Positions 10,237 through 21,399 of a stretch of DNA of 64,000 nucleotides are shown piece by piece. A program made the translations under genes and the position numbers. Source of the DNA: Holothuria scabra (lineage: Eukaryota > Echinodermata > Holothuroidea > Aspidochirotida > Holothuriidae); NCBI GenBank assembly GCA_037179385.1, contig CM074184.1:10992001-11056000 (forward strand). Direction: 5' to 3'. The notes under the pieces were generated by a model. The model was not told the DNA's origin. It worked only from the letters and a program-made list of their open reading frames with translations, and made no database searches. How positions within the stretch are numbered: the stretch's first letter is position 1; each line of letters starts with the position of its first letter.

Positions 10237-10985
10237 CAGGTCTGCGTGTACTCTGGGGAATAATATGTTGTTTAATTTAACACAGCGCCATCATTTTGGT
10301 TTTTTTTTTTTTTTTTAATTCATCGAGGTGCTTAGTGAATTTTGAGTATTTATATGAGGATTTCTTTGTAGAGATTTATTCTTTCCAAGTGACATGGTCG
10401 GGGTTGCTGTGGAGTAAAAAATTTGATAGTTTAGAGGAGTTTTGTTCACTGTTTTTTTTTTCATAAATTAAGTTTCTGTTGGAGGGAAACATTGTTATTG
10501 GTAGGTAAATATTATTTGTATGAGTTGGCGAGTATTAATATTCGTGTTATATCAAGGTGTCTGGTCATGGTAAATTTTTTATTTTAAAGTTTAAAATTAT
10601 GTGGAGAATATAAAAATGCCCAAGAAGGGCCGTTCAAAGATTTTTTTTTTTTTTTGTAGAAAAGAAAGGTTGGCAACAACGAAAAAGAAAGTATGGGGGT
10701 GAATTTCAAGATAAAAGTTATGAAGGGGAGAAAAATGATGATGTCAGAGTTGGGAACAAAAAAAAAAGGCTCTAGTGGATATGAAAAGAGTCAGAGGTGT
10801 GATGATGGGGAAAGTAGGGAACATGACGATCGTGATGTATTATTTATACGTTCCGAAAGATCTACATGTACATTTTATTTTTTCGTTGTTGTGGGTGGTA
10901 ATTGTTTTTTTCGGTGTTTGGCATTATTGGTTTCAGGGGTAAAAGATAATCATCATTATTTAGGACAAGTCATTGTAAGTTCATA
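10231..10985 (+). repeat. right arm of the inverted Helitron pair
   Basis: Mirror of 9046-9968. Similarity stops shortly after the OTU Cys region (GACAAGTCATTGTAA). Confidence 0.8.
10616..10985 (+). pseudogene. 5' piece of a second Helitron/OTU gene copy
   Basis: Starts ATG CCC AAG AAG GGC as in the minus copy, then the same basic N-terminus with indels (A/T runs expanded), the EHDDRDVLFIRSERSTCTFY text and a direct jump to GGNCFFRCLALLVSG. The OTU Cys run here has seven T and stays in frame, unlike the six T of the minus copy. The copy ends about 20 residues later; everything downstream is unrelated. Confidence 0.75.
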
Positions 10986-11845
10986 CCCCTCCACATATTT
11001 ACACCACGAGCTGCCATTGCTCAGAAGCTCCACTAAAGAAGAATGCTTAAAAAACCAAATTCAGAGGGAATGTTCTTGGGGATATTTATACATTTAGGGA
11101 GAAGAAAACATCATAAGATGAAGAAGTGTCAACATGAACAAATGGTTTAATGTAAAGGGTAGTCACGGTAGGGTTTTAACATGTTCATTCATATCTCGTT
11201 TTATATTTGTATGTGATGAGAGCAACCATTTTTTATTACGCTGGGCGGTGATCTGTTTGAGATATTGGGAAGAGGTCTGCATGAATGAAGGTTTTGCACA
11301 ATCATTCAGGGACTGCTTTGGGTCTTCTGTTGGGGGCGAAGCCCTTGAAAACCAACTGATTTGGTCTTTTTAAAGGCCATGGATAGTTCATCTCTTGTCA
11401 AAAATGTCTTGATTTTGAAATGGTTATTTAAAATTTTTGGGGGCCATATGACAGTTTGGCTTTTCTTTTTTTATTGAGGAAGCAAAGCCATCCCTTGCCT
11501 TCTCCGGGATTAACGTCACTGTAAAACAATTAAAAATGATTGCCTTATCATTTTTTTTTATATTTATGTTAAACGAACGTAAACATTAAATTTGGACCGT
11601 TTGTAGAGGGTTAAGATTGTTGGCTTACACAACGAAGTTTTGAACAGGTACAAGAAATTTCGCAATTGTTAATTTTTAGCCAGGTGGTTCATTTCGTAAA
11701 TGGTAAAGTAGCAAGGCACTTATTTATAAGCTAGTTATGCTCTTATTTGTTATGTCACTGGCTGTGGTGTTTTCAGCGAAACGTTTATTTTTCATAAAGT
11801 CCTTTTTTTCTTTGAAAGTGATTTGTTGAGCTATTGCATATAAGG
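10986..11845. other. no gene seen
   Basis: AT-rich; short frames such as 11134-11373 have no family features. Confidence 0.45.
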
Positions 11846-12390
11846 GTGGTTGGAATGATGAAATTTGTCTTTTACGGAGTTTTTTACTGGACAGTGCAGT
11901 CTTATTCATAGACCTGGCTTTCTTATTGCTTTTACATATTTTAGGTTATCGTTTGATCAGTTGCGAGCCGTGGTCGTACATAAACTTGCTATATAATTAT
12001 TTTTATTAGAAAAAGAAATGCATGGAAATTATTAAAACAATTTTCATATAGTGCAATGGCAACAGTTTTCTTCCGTAGTAAGAAGTCACCGTCAGAAAAG
12101 CGACAAGAAGTTCTTGATATAGAGTGTAGGAAGAAGCGAGATTGTTTAATGATGTGATGACAGACGAATCGCCCCTAATAGTTATAAACTAGGGACATCG
12201 ATATTTTGGTATTCGGGTTTCATGAAGGGACGTATAGATGTTGCAATTTATCTTTTATGATTTGTAAGTGATTGATTCGGTTCTCTGATTTGTGGAGGTC
12301 AACGTCGTTCAAGTGTCTATATACATTACTGAACTAAGAAGTTACTGGCGAAGGGTTAGTAGTGACGTATTTGTACTTGATTAATATAAA
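11846..12390 (-). repeat. second copy of the 7000-7475 block
   Basis: Same orientation as 7000-7475, with small insertions (for example about 60 bp near 11990-12055). With the OTU fragment at 13020-13175 it probably marks a third, internally deleted Helitron copy on the minus strand. Confidence 0.6.
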
Positions 12391-13019
12391 TTGGAGAAAC
12401 AGTGACAATAGGCCTAAGGCTAGAGTGAAATATCATCATGTTAACATTTATGTTGAGAGAATGTAGGTGTAAGTAACGCTGACAAAGGAATTTTTACTTT
12501 GCTGTTTTATGTTTTGTTTTGTTTTTCTTTATTTCATCATTCGTAAAGATTATGGTAAATCTGAGATATCGACAAATTCTTTTGATTCTCGTTAACTTGT
12601 TATTATATGATGTTACTTACAACAATTTTTTTTATTAGAAAACCTAAATTTTTCTTAAACAACCAGAATTTTTGTATTAATCTTTATAGAAATCGAAATT
12701 TTAGTTGGATCTTTTCAGTGAAACTGAGATCTTCAATATTTTCGGTAAAACAAGCAAAAGAAATATTTATGACACGATTTTTGCGTTTGATTTTTTTGTA
12801 GGCAAATCCTAACGTATTCTCTGTGACTGGGCTTGAGATGTTACGTTAATGTACGAGCAAGGGGGAGGGGCGGCAGAAATAAATTTTAGTGATGTAAGAG
12901 TAGTTGTCTTATAGTTTTGTGAAAGCTGAGAGTAAACTTGGGTGCGGGGCGTATAGAACTTTTTAAAAATCATTAATCTTTAGAAATTCTTTATGTTCAG
13001 CATTCAATTTTTTCCTTTT

Positions 13020-13175
13020 GTTCATTAACATAAATCCATCTTCAACCAAGTAACTACAACGTTACTGTCATACAGACTCATTATCGTTTCCAACATTACG
13101 TCATAACAGTGTACTCTACCTGTATTCACTAAACAGCTAAACAAATGGCATGTTTTTCCTTATTAACTGCACTAC
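13020..13175 (-). pseudogene. third Helitron fragment, OTU His region
   Basis: Matches 8890-9035: CATACAGACTCATTATC, CAACATTACGTCATAA, TGTACTC.ACCTGTATT.ACTAAA, AAATGGCA.GTTTTTCC. This is the part coding the GGVHYD motif and the residues after it, with small indels breaking the frame. Confidence 0.7.
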
Positions 13176-13628
13176 TTAAAATACAATTTTGACTTACGCC
13201 TGTTTGGTCGAATGGTCTGTCTTGAGCCTTTGGCGCTTTACCATCTTTTATCAGAAACCATCATGCTGTACAAGCAGTTACTAAGGAGCCGGGGCATTAG
13301 GGATACCTTATATTGAATGCACAAGCAACAGCTTGTAAAGGACGTTTGAAATGTTATCTGATGAGACGTTTTGCTCTTTCTACAGTTCTAAATCAACTTC
13401 TGTATCATCTTTTCCTGATTTACTGTCAACTATGAGTTCAAAATGAGCAAACCTCATTATACCGGCAATCGAGTATTTCTTTGGTGTGTTCCACGTTCCA
13501 CCTCAACCACATTTCTAAAGTGAATGAACAATGTTCCTGGATTACAAGTGTGGAACTAAACTTAGCTGCTTTTGGGCAAAACATAATACAAGTATTTTGG
13601 AACGGTATTTTTGTCCCCATAAAATATA

Positions 13629-13700
13629 AAATCACCTTTAAAGTACAAGACGACTTGGTTTGTCGGCACCGCAACTCGTCTAGACGTTCGTCCTGTTTCT
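13629..13700 (+). mobile_element. 5' fragment of the hairpin-ended element
   Basis: About 70 bp matching the complement of 4611-4679, including GACGACTTGGTT, TCGGCACCGCAACTCGTC and TAGACGTTCGTC. The rest of the element is absent. Confidence 0.75.
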
Positions 13701-14299
13701 TTTATAAAGTAAAAAACAGTTTAACCTATTTCCGAAGGGAGGAGGGGGGGGGGCAGTCCCGGCCCTTGAATACGCCCCTGTTATGAAGGAATTTTATGGC
13801 TGAAAAATTAAAAAAAAATTTTTCTTTTTGCAGGGCAGAATTGAAACATTTGAGTCTAAAATGAAGATCAACCTGCCAAAGTTCATGATGTGCAAAATCA
13901 AGACTGAAGTTGTTTGGAGTTGGCATATTTTGTCGTAGGGTGAAAATGGAAATTTCTTTTCAGAATGTTTGAAAATCTGGAGCTTTTATCAATAGAAAAT
14001 TGGGGAATTTTGAGAGATTACTTGAAGAATATGGTCTTTATGGACTTCTCGTAGGCAAAATCAAGAAGAGCGCGACATTTGTGAATCTCTCTAGACTATT
14101 ACGAAAACTGCAGTCTGGAGTGATCGGTAGTTTGGCGTGAGAGTTGACTGCCTTAAATTCATGTCTACCCATTTGACACCCTGCGATAATGCTCGCCCTT
14201 TTCAACAAGTGTAAAGTAAATGAATGAAATTTCCTCCAACATCGTGAAATTACCACTAACTTACCAAGGTCTCACTAGGTATCATCTAGATATCACGTA
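13701..14299. other. no gene seen
   Basis: Non-coding; a purine-rich G run at about 13738-13752. Confidence 0.45.
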
Positions 14300-15560
14300 A
14301 CATAAGGGAGTTTGTGGGAAATATTTCGAATAATTTCATAGAAACGGCAATGGGGCCCACATGGGACCTTAGACCAAACATATGACCAAACAATTTAAAT
14401 AGATCAAAGTTCACTAACAGACCTAACATCATAATTTAGAGAGGGCCGCACCTCTGTTTCACATTGACTCCGGGACCATGTGACCCATACCGGAATTTGG
14501 ACCCAACATTCGTGGACTCCATGAAGCAAACATAAACTGACTATTGTAATGACTCATTAATATGGTAAAACAAAATTTCTGAAAACATTTTTCAGATTTG
14601 ATAACATGGTCCACAGGGTCCAAATGGTCAGGCCCAAAATTCAAGAATACATTGACAAATCATTGACCAAGCATCTTCTTGTCTAACCGGAAGATCGGGA
14701 CGTCAAACGCTTTGCTCTTTTTCACAAAATGGGCCCTATGGTCCACCTTGGACCTCAGCCCACCAAACTCCCGAAAACCCCTGGGAACTAGGCCTACTTT
14801 TTGAGGAGCCATAATTCATATGGTGTAATTACTCAGAATTTTTAAGGAAGGGCCAGGGGGTTCTTGTGGGTCTTGCACTGGTTCTTCCGGAAATCCTGAA
14901 AAAGATAATGAACCAAACATATGCAAAAAAAAAAAAAAAAAAAGCCTCTGAGCCACAACTGGCAAAAACGAAGTGGCCGGCTCGACTTGAACCATTAAAA
15001 AACTGGGCCGTAAAACTACATAAAACTACAACTACAACCAACTAACTAAAAAAAAAAAAAAACAGTTTAAAACTAACGGAAAAGTGATAACCATTCTGCA
15101 AAAGTTCACAAATGGACTCACGGTGGGGCATATCTTTTCAGGGCATTTGGCCCAATGTATAGGGCTAAGTGAATTAGCTTCACCGTACCCCTGACTGAGC
15201 AGGCTAACCTATTGACAAGCCATCAACAATACATAAAAATGCGTAGAAGGAAAATCATTTTGCAAACGTTCATGAAGTGGGTTTGAGGGCCCACATGCGA
15301 CCTTGGACCACAAATTTCTGTAAATTGTATTGCTTCAAATTTCCCACGGCCCAAGAATAATTGTGTTCCATTTCAATTTGTGTTTAATAGATCCATGAAG
15401 CATCCATGAAGCATGTTGTATGAACTACGACATGCTAAAAATGTGGAAGCACTGTAAATTGTACCCTAGACTCCTGAAAAGTGGGCCCTTGTCCCATCGG
15501 ACCACATTTCCAGAGCCTGCACTATATAGGGCTGAGAAGGCGATGATGATTTTAAGCAAG
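14300..15560 (+). repeat. decayed tandem array around GGGCCC/GGACCTTGGACC
   Basis: Recurring phrases (AATGGGGCCCACATGGGACC near 14350, AAATGGGCCCTATGGTCCAC near 14727, GAGGGCCCACATGCGACCTT near 15285, AAAGTGGGCCCTTGTCCCAT near 15477; also '..ATTTTGCAAACGTTCATGA') suggest units of roughly 180 bp with missing members. Strong divergence; boundaries approximate. Confidence 0.5.
14930..15060 (-). mobile_element. SINE-like element with Pol III B-box-like motif
   Basis: Minus strand: CCCAGTTTTTTAATGGTTCAAGTCGAG, in which GGTTCAAGTC (14993-14984) resembles a tRNA B box, then GGCCACTTCG..GCCAGTTGTGGCTCAGAGGC and an A/T homopolymer end. Similar copies at 20800-20895 and 33240-33292. No tRNA cloverleaf, so not a tRNA gene. 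Confidence 0.5.
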
Positions 15561-16069
15561 TTAAAAATACTTTCCCCGCCTAGGACACAAATTACTGTAA
15601 TGATCATTAGTGGACGTAATTTTCAGTCTTCCCGGACAACTTTTTCCGATGCGGAGGGACATGATTTCCAGGTAAACATTGTTCGGCCTGGTTCGGCTTG
15701 TAATCTACATACCTGGCCGTTACGTGTCTCGCACTCTCGTGACATGAAGTTCACCATCACAGGTTGTAAATGCTCGCTACTGTGTATCTTCTAGCCTGTA
15801 GACACTGCAAAACGGGCGCTCCGTATTTTATATGTAACTTAGTATAGTGTTGGCCAGCCTATACCGAGCGCCTGTGGGTTACCAGGCTTGTCTTGTACAT
15901 CTGCCCGGATCGTATTCGTAGCGAAATCGCAAGTCTCAACGATGCGATGTAATAAAGTTAGCTATTACAAACAAATTTTTCACGCAGCCGAAAATGAGTA
16001 ACGTTAGAAACCTTTTCTGTTTTTCCCATTGTGCTACCATGACTGCTCAGTCAATTTATCTGTACTGTA
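15561..16069. other. no gene seen
   Basis: Less AT-rich, CpG-containing DNA without recognisable coding potential. Confidence 0.4.
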
Positions 16070-16250
16070 GGGCCAGGCTAGGCCCTAGGCCTAGCCTAAG
16101 ACTAAGTTAGGCCAAGGACCTAGGCCTAGCCCTAACACAGTTATTAGGCCTAGGCCTAACTTAGGCTAAGTTAGGCTCAGGTAGTTTAGATAGGCCTACA
16201 ACTTTACAAGTACAATGTAGGCCTAACTTAAATAGCCTCCCGCGTGAGAT
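16070..16250. repeat. AGGCCTA low-complexity palindromic DNA
   Basis: Dense variants of TAGGCCTAGGCCTA and TTAGGCTAAGTTAGG. Smaller patches at 16880-16900, 17090-17105 and 17168-17188. Confidence 0.75.
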
Positions 16251-16296
16251 GCAGATGCGCTACCGTTACACCAAACAAGCGGTCGCCTGTTGGTTA

Positions 16297-16864
16297 CAGT
16301 TAGTTTCTGCCCTCCCTACTTTCCGCCCCTCAAAAACGGCGTTTTCCGCCCCTTTTATTTCAAGTAGAAAACATCTTTTTGGGAGGCAAAAAATAATGGT
16401 ATGGAATATAGTTTCAGTGGTACTTTTGTCAAATGAAGATTCCATCAACTTTTCCTTAAAGTTTCAAACTTCATCCATGTCTTTTACTATTCAATGCGAC
16501 GCCCGTTACTGCAATGTTGACGTCTCTCCAAGGAACTTTCGCACTGTAGACTTCAGTATACTAATACGTACTTACGTACAGGTATACGGTATCCATTGCT
16601 GTGAACAATTGTTCACACAATCAGCATAAGCCTGCCTATAGACAAGCGGACTACTTATACGTAAAAAAAAATACAAGTCTGTGACTAGACTTGCTGTTCA
16701 GAAAAAAGGTCATACAATTCATTCTTTTCGTAGGCCTACTTGGATTTGAAATTTGAAGTTAACAGTTATTTTTAACCCTTGTAAGTTCAAATGTTACTTT
16801 CCGCCCTAAGATTTTTAGGGTTGGAAAGTAACTGGCGGAAAATAGCGAGGGCGGAAACTAACAG
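16297..16864. mobile_element. TIR element with GTTAGTTTCYGCCCTC ends
   Basis: Left end CAGTTAGTTTCTGCCCTC..TTTCCGCCCC and right end GGCGGAAAATAGCGAGGGCG followed by GAAACTAACAG form a roughly 29-bp inverted repeat with few mismatches. Further internal TTTCCGCC copies occur near both ends. About 568 bp, no transposase, no clear target duplication found. Confidence 0.6.
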
Positions 16865-17253
16865 ACCCCGTCTGTGACATAGGCCTAGGCCTAGCCTAGG
16901 GGACGTTAATGTTGCAAGTTACAGTCAGCCTAGTCAGGATGAACCAACGTCGAGAGCGCCTGTGGCTCAGACTGTCTAATGTTAGGGCAAAACCCGCCCC
17001 CCAAATTGCAAAGTGCAAAGCCGCACAAGACCTAAGTTACGCCTAACGTTAGAGTAGGAGCTGCTTATTTCAACCTGTTGCTAACTCCGACCACCTAGGC
17101 CTAGGATAGTCAATATTTATATAAACGTTAGCCTAATTGAAAACCAGGAAAAGGATTAAAAACATGATGTAGGCCTAGGCTAGGCCTACTTAATGGAGGA
17201 GTTTATCCTACCTACTTTTATGCCAGTTTAAAATTTATATTGACTTTTTCTTA

Positions 17254-17538
17254 AAGGCATATTTTCATCATCCCAAACAGTTCCAATTCTCCCAACCTAC
17301 TTACTTTTAGCCCCTCCCACATTTATCTAAAACTCATCTTTATCCAGACACAATCCTAGTTTATTGCTTCATGGCTTGTTCCAGTAGCCATACAAGTCCA
17401 TAATGTATAATCAAGACACTCTCAGTGCCCATGCTGTGTAATTTAGCTATGATGCATTGTTTGAATGTGATGCCAATCAAAGAGCTGTACCAATGTTCTA
17501 AACCTGCAGCTCTTGTAGCCAGCTTAACCCAAACGAGG
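17254..17538 (+). mobile_element. paralogue of the 1742-2305 element, without the MITE
   Basis: Starts TTAAAGGCA and keeps AACAGTTCCAATTCTCC, GCCCCTCCCACA, ATCCAGACACAATC, TTTATTGCTTCA, ATCAAGACACTCTCAGT and TGCATTGTTTGAAT in the order seen at 1743-2240. It bears the empty TA site of the 1928-2180 insertion. Its far end is not recognisable; the hAT element at 17547 follows. Confidence 0.7.
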
Positions 17539-17546
17539 ATTTTTAT

Positions 17547-18870
17547 TAGTGTTTGCAAGGGTAACCCGGGTACCCGGGTACCCGCCCGCCATCGTATTAC
17601 CCGGTTCCAAATCTACTACCCGAATCTTAAAAAAAAAATGCATGCAAAAGGATCATCCCATTTACGCCATTGCCCACGGTAATGGACTAAAATATTTTGC
17701 CAATTTGGTAAACATTCTCCGAGACTGAGAATGAAGAGAGCCCCTAGAAATTATGTGTAAGTTTGATAGTTGTCTGTACTTCGTTTCTGAAGTTGAAATT
17801 TTTATCAGCGTGTGGCCCGATCGCGCTATCCTCGCGTAGTGGGTTACTTCTCACACATCACATGTATATCGCTTATAAACTTACTCGCAAGCAAGCTATC
17901 TGACGGCCGATTCAAAATCACATCGTACTGTTTCACGCAGACATAGCAAGACATACTGTATCACCCCTGCCCAGCTCGCAAAGACAGTGCCCGTAACGTT
18001 CAGCATGCTAGGTAAACTGAGCCTTGCATGTATATACGATCTTATTTTCAATACGGTATGCCACCTCGAGTATAATCCTCGAATATTTCTTAATGGTTAA
18101 AGGTGTCAGTTTTACGCAAATCAACACTTTGCCGCTATCTGCAAAGTAAAACGACATCAATGTATAAATAACACCGTAAACATTCACAAAATTTTTTTTT
18201 AAAATAGGCCAGTATACAATATATATTACGTTATTTTGCCCCAAAATGGCGCTCGAAGTTTATGTGTGAAAGTTATGTTACCGTGCCTGGATGTCGACAC
18301 GAGGCCTAGCTACGTAAGAACGTATATACCCCATTAGCGATAATTCCAACGCACATTGCAAAGTAGTAAGAGGGAAGTTCACAAACATGACGTCGTTTGT
18401 TTACAATCAGTAATTTATGACGTGCAAGAGAATACCATAATACAGGGCTCTGATTAGTTGATATTTTTAAATCAGTGGTTTAAAAAGAGAAGCTTCGAGC
18501 TCTTACTATGCTGGCTTTTCGAATAGGAAAGCATCCCAAAATTCAATATCAAATTGATATAGGCCTTGGGAAGTATAATTTTCTTATTTGACTGTTTTCT
18601 GTTACGTTTTTTTTTTACTTGTCATTTTGATCTAAAACAAAACGAGATGATTAAACCTTCTAACAAATCAAATGTTTTTGAACTTGGGAACTGTGATCGC
18701 TATACCTATCCAATACAGATGTTAATGTTACCATGCATGCCTTATGGAGTATGCCTTACAAAATGCTCATATCTTTTAGTCACCGTATGTAACACCGGGT
18801 AACCCAGGTACCCGACGGGTATGGCAATCGGGTACCCGGGTCCTAATTTTTAGTACCCGTGCAAACACTA
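17547..18870. mobile_element. hAT-type non-autonomous transposon (1324 bp)
   Basis: Terminal inverted repeats TAGTGTTTGCAAGGGTA (left) and the complement of TAGTGTTTGCACGGGTA (right) are flanked by a perfect 8-bp duplication ATTTTTAT (17539-17546 and 18871-18878). Both subterminal regions are packed with ACCCGGGTACCCG, a self-complementary motif. An 8-bp duplication with TAGTG ends fits the hAT superfamily. No transposase is encoded inside. Confidence 0.88.
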
Positions 18871-19356
18871 ATTTTTATGAATTTGAAGTTCCATAAGAAT
18901 ATGCAACCGTTGTTTTAAGCCCTTTGCTCAAAGTAATAATATAATAGCAGAATTTCAATGGTATTTCTGAGATGAGAAATACCAGTTTAGCCTAGGGTAA
19001 AGGAGGGGGGCCCCGGGTGGATTCTGACCACTTAAGAGAAAAATGCTTTTATTTTGTAGGCAAAAGATTGTAAGCCAATAATTTCTGTAATAGTAAAGTA
19101 AATTGACCAGACATAATTGTTCACATCTAGGATGAATATCAGATTTTAATTCAGTAGGGTGAGTGCAAAAAACAGTGTTTAAATTTGTCATATTTTGTTG
19201 CTAATTATGACCTCTTCCTTGTTCATATAAGACCACCGAGTTGCTAATTGCGACCACCCCAAACAAAAAGTCATCTCCCATTTATTTAAGCCTAGTTCTC
19301 CAATTGTTGAATAAATGACTTTGAATCATTAGAAGGACCTGTATTGTAATCAGTGC

Positions 19357-19529
19357 CAGGGCTGGAAAAAATGTAAATTTCCCTGCAAGCAAATCAAATT
19401 TCCCAGCCAGCAAATACAAATTTCCCAAACACATCACATGTTTACATACAAATTTAAGTCAAATTTCCCTCCAAATACTAAAATTTCCCTGCAATGACAT
19501 TCCCGAATTGCTGGTTTTTTCCAGCCATG
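19357..19529. mobile_element. hAT-type MITE (173 bp)
   Basis: Ends CAGGGCTGGAAAAAATG and the complement of CATGGCTGGAAAAAACC, with perfect 8-bp target duplication ATCAGTGC (19349-19356, 19530-19537). Inside are several copies of CAAATTTCCC. The TIR is that of the larger element at 24391-25920. Confidence 0.88.
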
Positions 19530-19799
19530 ATCAGTGCTTTCAGACTTCTTGGTACATTTTCATTCAGTTCTAAAAAAATCAAGGGATGTGAGTGCAACAT
19601 GCTTTGTTCATTATTTCATTTCTTATGGAATCTGTGATGAGATGTGGAGATTTGGGAGTGTGCAAAATATGGTCATTACATAGCATTAGAGAGAGTGAGA
19701 ATTTGTGAAACAAAATCCATGAAGTAAAATGAAGTGTGTTTTCCAAGAAGTCATGATTGCACAGCAGTTCTTCCATGTTCTTTTCCAAATAATGCCACA

Positions 19800-20310
19800 T
19801 TTAACCCCTGGTGACCCAAGAAAAACACTGACTTATCAATAGCTAAATGGGTCTTCTCAACTATTGCATGGCTGTACAAAGTGTCAAATCAATCCAAATT
19901 TCACATCTTAAAGTATTCTGCAAACAAGGTTTTCAGATTTTGATCGCAGGTGACCCAAGATAGTGACTTCCATAAAAAAAAAAGCATTTACCTTTGTCTC
20001 ACCATAACACATCCACATACTGTACAGTACTTTCCCATCTGTCCCAAATTTACATTAAATTACCCAAGTTTCTTACTTTGAGGTATTGTGTTAAGTTGTC
20101 AACAACTGGGGTTTCCAGATTTTGCCTTTTGGTGACTTCAGATGACCTTTGACCTCCACCAAAGATGACAGAAGCCATCTTCTTACCAAGACACATCCAC
20201 AGACCAAATATGAAATCTATGAAAGTTTCCTTGTTAACAAGGTTTTAAGGGTTTGAAACTGGTGACCCTAGATGACATTTGACCTCTTCCAAAATCTGTT
20301 TGGTTTTTCC
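19800..20310 (-). repeat. decayed minisatellite with GGTCA half-sites
   Basis: Recurring GGTGACCCAAGA/GGTGACTTCAGATGACC/GGTGACCCTAGATGACA phrases with ACACATCCACA spacers, period about 130-150 bp. It belongs, on the opposite strand, to the GGTGGAGGTCAAAGGTCA family at 43290-43900. Confidence 0.6.
20143..20155 (-). promoter_or_regulatory. DR1 motif (AGGTCA-A-AGGTCA) in the minisatellite
   Basis: TGACCTTTGACCT, a perfect direct repeat with one-base spacing, the consensus bound by RXR heterodimers, HNF4 and PPAR in animals. Present as sequence only; function unknown. Confidence 0.4.
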
Positions 20311-20799
20311 TCTCATCATAATGCATCAACATACAGTACAAGGGTTGAAATAAATGCAACCTTCAGGACTACAAAAGATATGAATCCCCTTGTTGTATCA
20401 TGCTTTGCCTTTGGCAACGGAAAGAAATAGTCCTTCATGTGAATTAATTGTATTGATTCATGCAAATGATTCTCATACTTTAGAACTTCCTGGAACAGGA
20501 AATCAAGGGGGGAGGTGATTGATTGATACGGTCACATGATTAAGCTTATCATTGGTTGATAGTTGGTTAAGAGACTACTACTGTACCTGGTGGAGTTTCT
20601 AGATTTGGTCAGGCCTTAGTACCGGTAGCCAGCAGAGTCCATTTGTGTGAACATGTTTAAGTTCTGCTCACTAAATAAAAGAAGATAAGAATCAATCATT
20701 TTTTGAAATTTAAAAGAGATTTGACTCTGTCTTAAGTGTTATCTCATATTACAACTCATCGTTGTGATGCTCTGCACAAACAATGGTTAAGAGCAAACA

Positions 20800-20895
20800 A
20801 GCCAGTGAGCCACAAGTGGAAGCTTGACTTGAACCAATAGGTTGGAAACTGGGCTTCAAAACTCCAACTAATTACAGTAACTAACTAACTACAGG
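20800..20895 (-). mobile_element. SINE-like copy
   Basis: Minus strand: GAAGCCCAGTTTCCAACC, then TATTGGTTCAAGTCAAGC and CCACTTGTGGCTCACTGG. Same order as 14930-15060. Confidence 0.5.
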
Positions 20896-21399
20896 GTACA
20901 ATTGTTTAGGCTACTGGAACAAAGAAAGACACAAGAATCTGGAAGTTATTTAAAGGTTCCAACTCGAAGACCCCCAGATTTGTTGGTATTATAAAAGCTT
21001 GAGAAGTGTCTTGCAAAGCTTGATACCAGGAAGTTCAGTTTCTTCTAGAATTCTCAGCAATTGAGTTAGTGTTTCTGTCAATTTTTACCAAAAAATTTCA
21101 CATTCTTGCCCACAACCAGGTGAAAAATGAACTGGTCAAGAAAGCTAAATGCAATGGTAATGATCTTTTGTGACAAATAATGTGTACGATAATTACAGAG
21201 GAATCCCTGGTGGTCTCACTTTCTAGCTCATGGAGCAGCAGGATGTTTAAGTGGGATGGCCAACAGCAGGCCAAGAACTGTGTACAAAGTAGATCCTACT
21301 GTTAAGCATAGTACACAATATTGTTCAAGGACTAATTTTTATCTCAATTCATAACATGTATTGAGATACTGTCCCATTAGCAGGTGGTAAAAGAGAAAT

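Noticed and set aside
12040..12165. short conserved frame in the 11846-12390 / 7000-7475 blocks (FFRSKKSPSEKRQ)
   Set aside because: The frame is not kept in the 7.1-kb copy, and I cannot link it to a known family.
4342..13700. one 9-kb transposon bounded by the inverted copies at 4611-4679 and 13629-13700
   Set aside because: The short terminal match is part of a smaller 340-bp element with its own internal copy at 9965; no target duplication and the interior is a mosaic of several elements.
14984..14993. tRNA gene suggested by a B-box motif
   Set aside because: No acceptor stem, anticodon arm or A box at correct spacing; repeated copies indicate a SINE-like element.
19800..20310. CRISPR-like or precisely spaced regulatory array
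   Set aside because: Units are long, variable and eukaryotic minisatellite-like; spacing is irregular.
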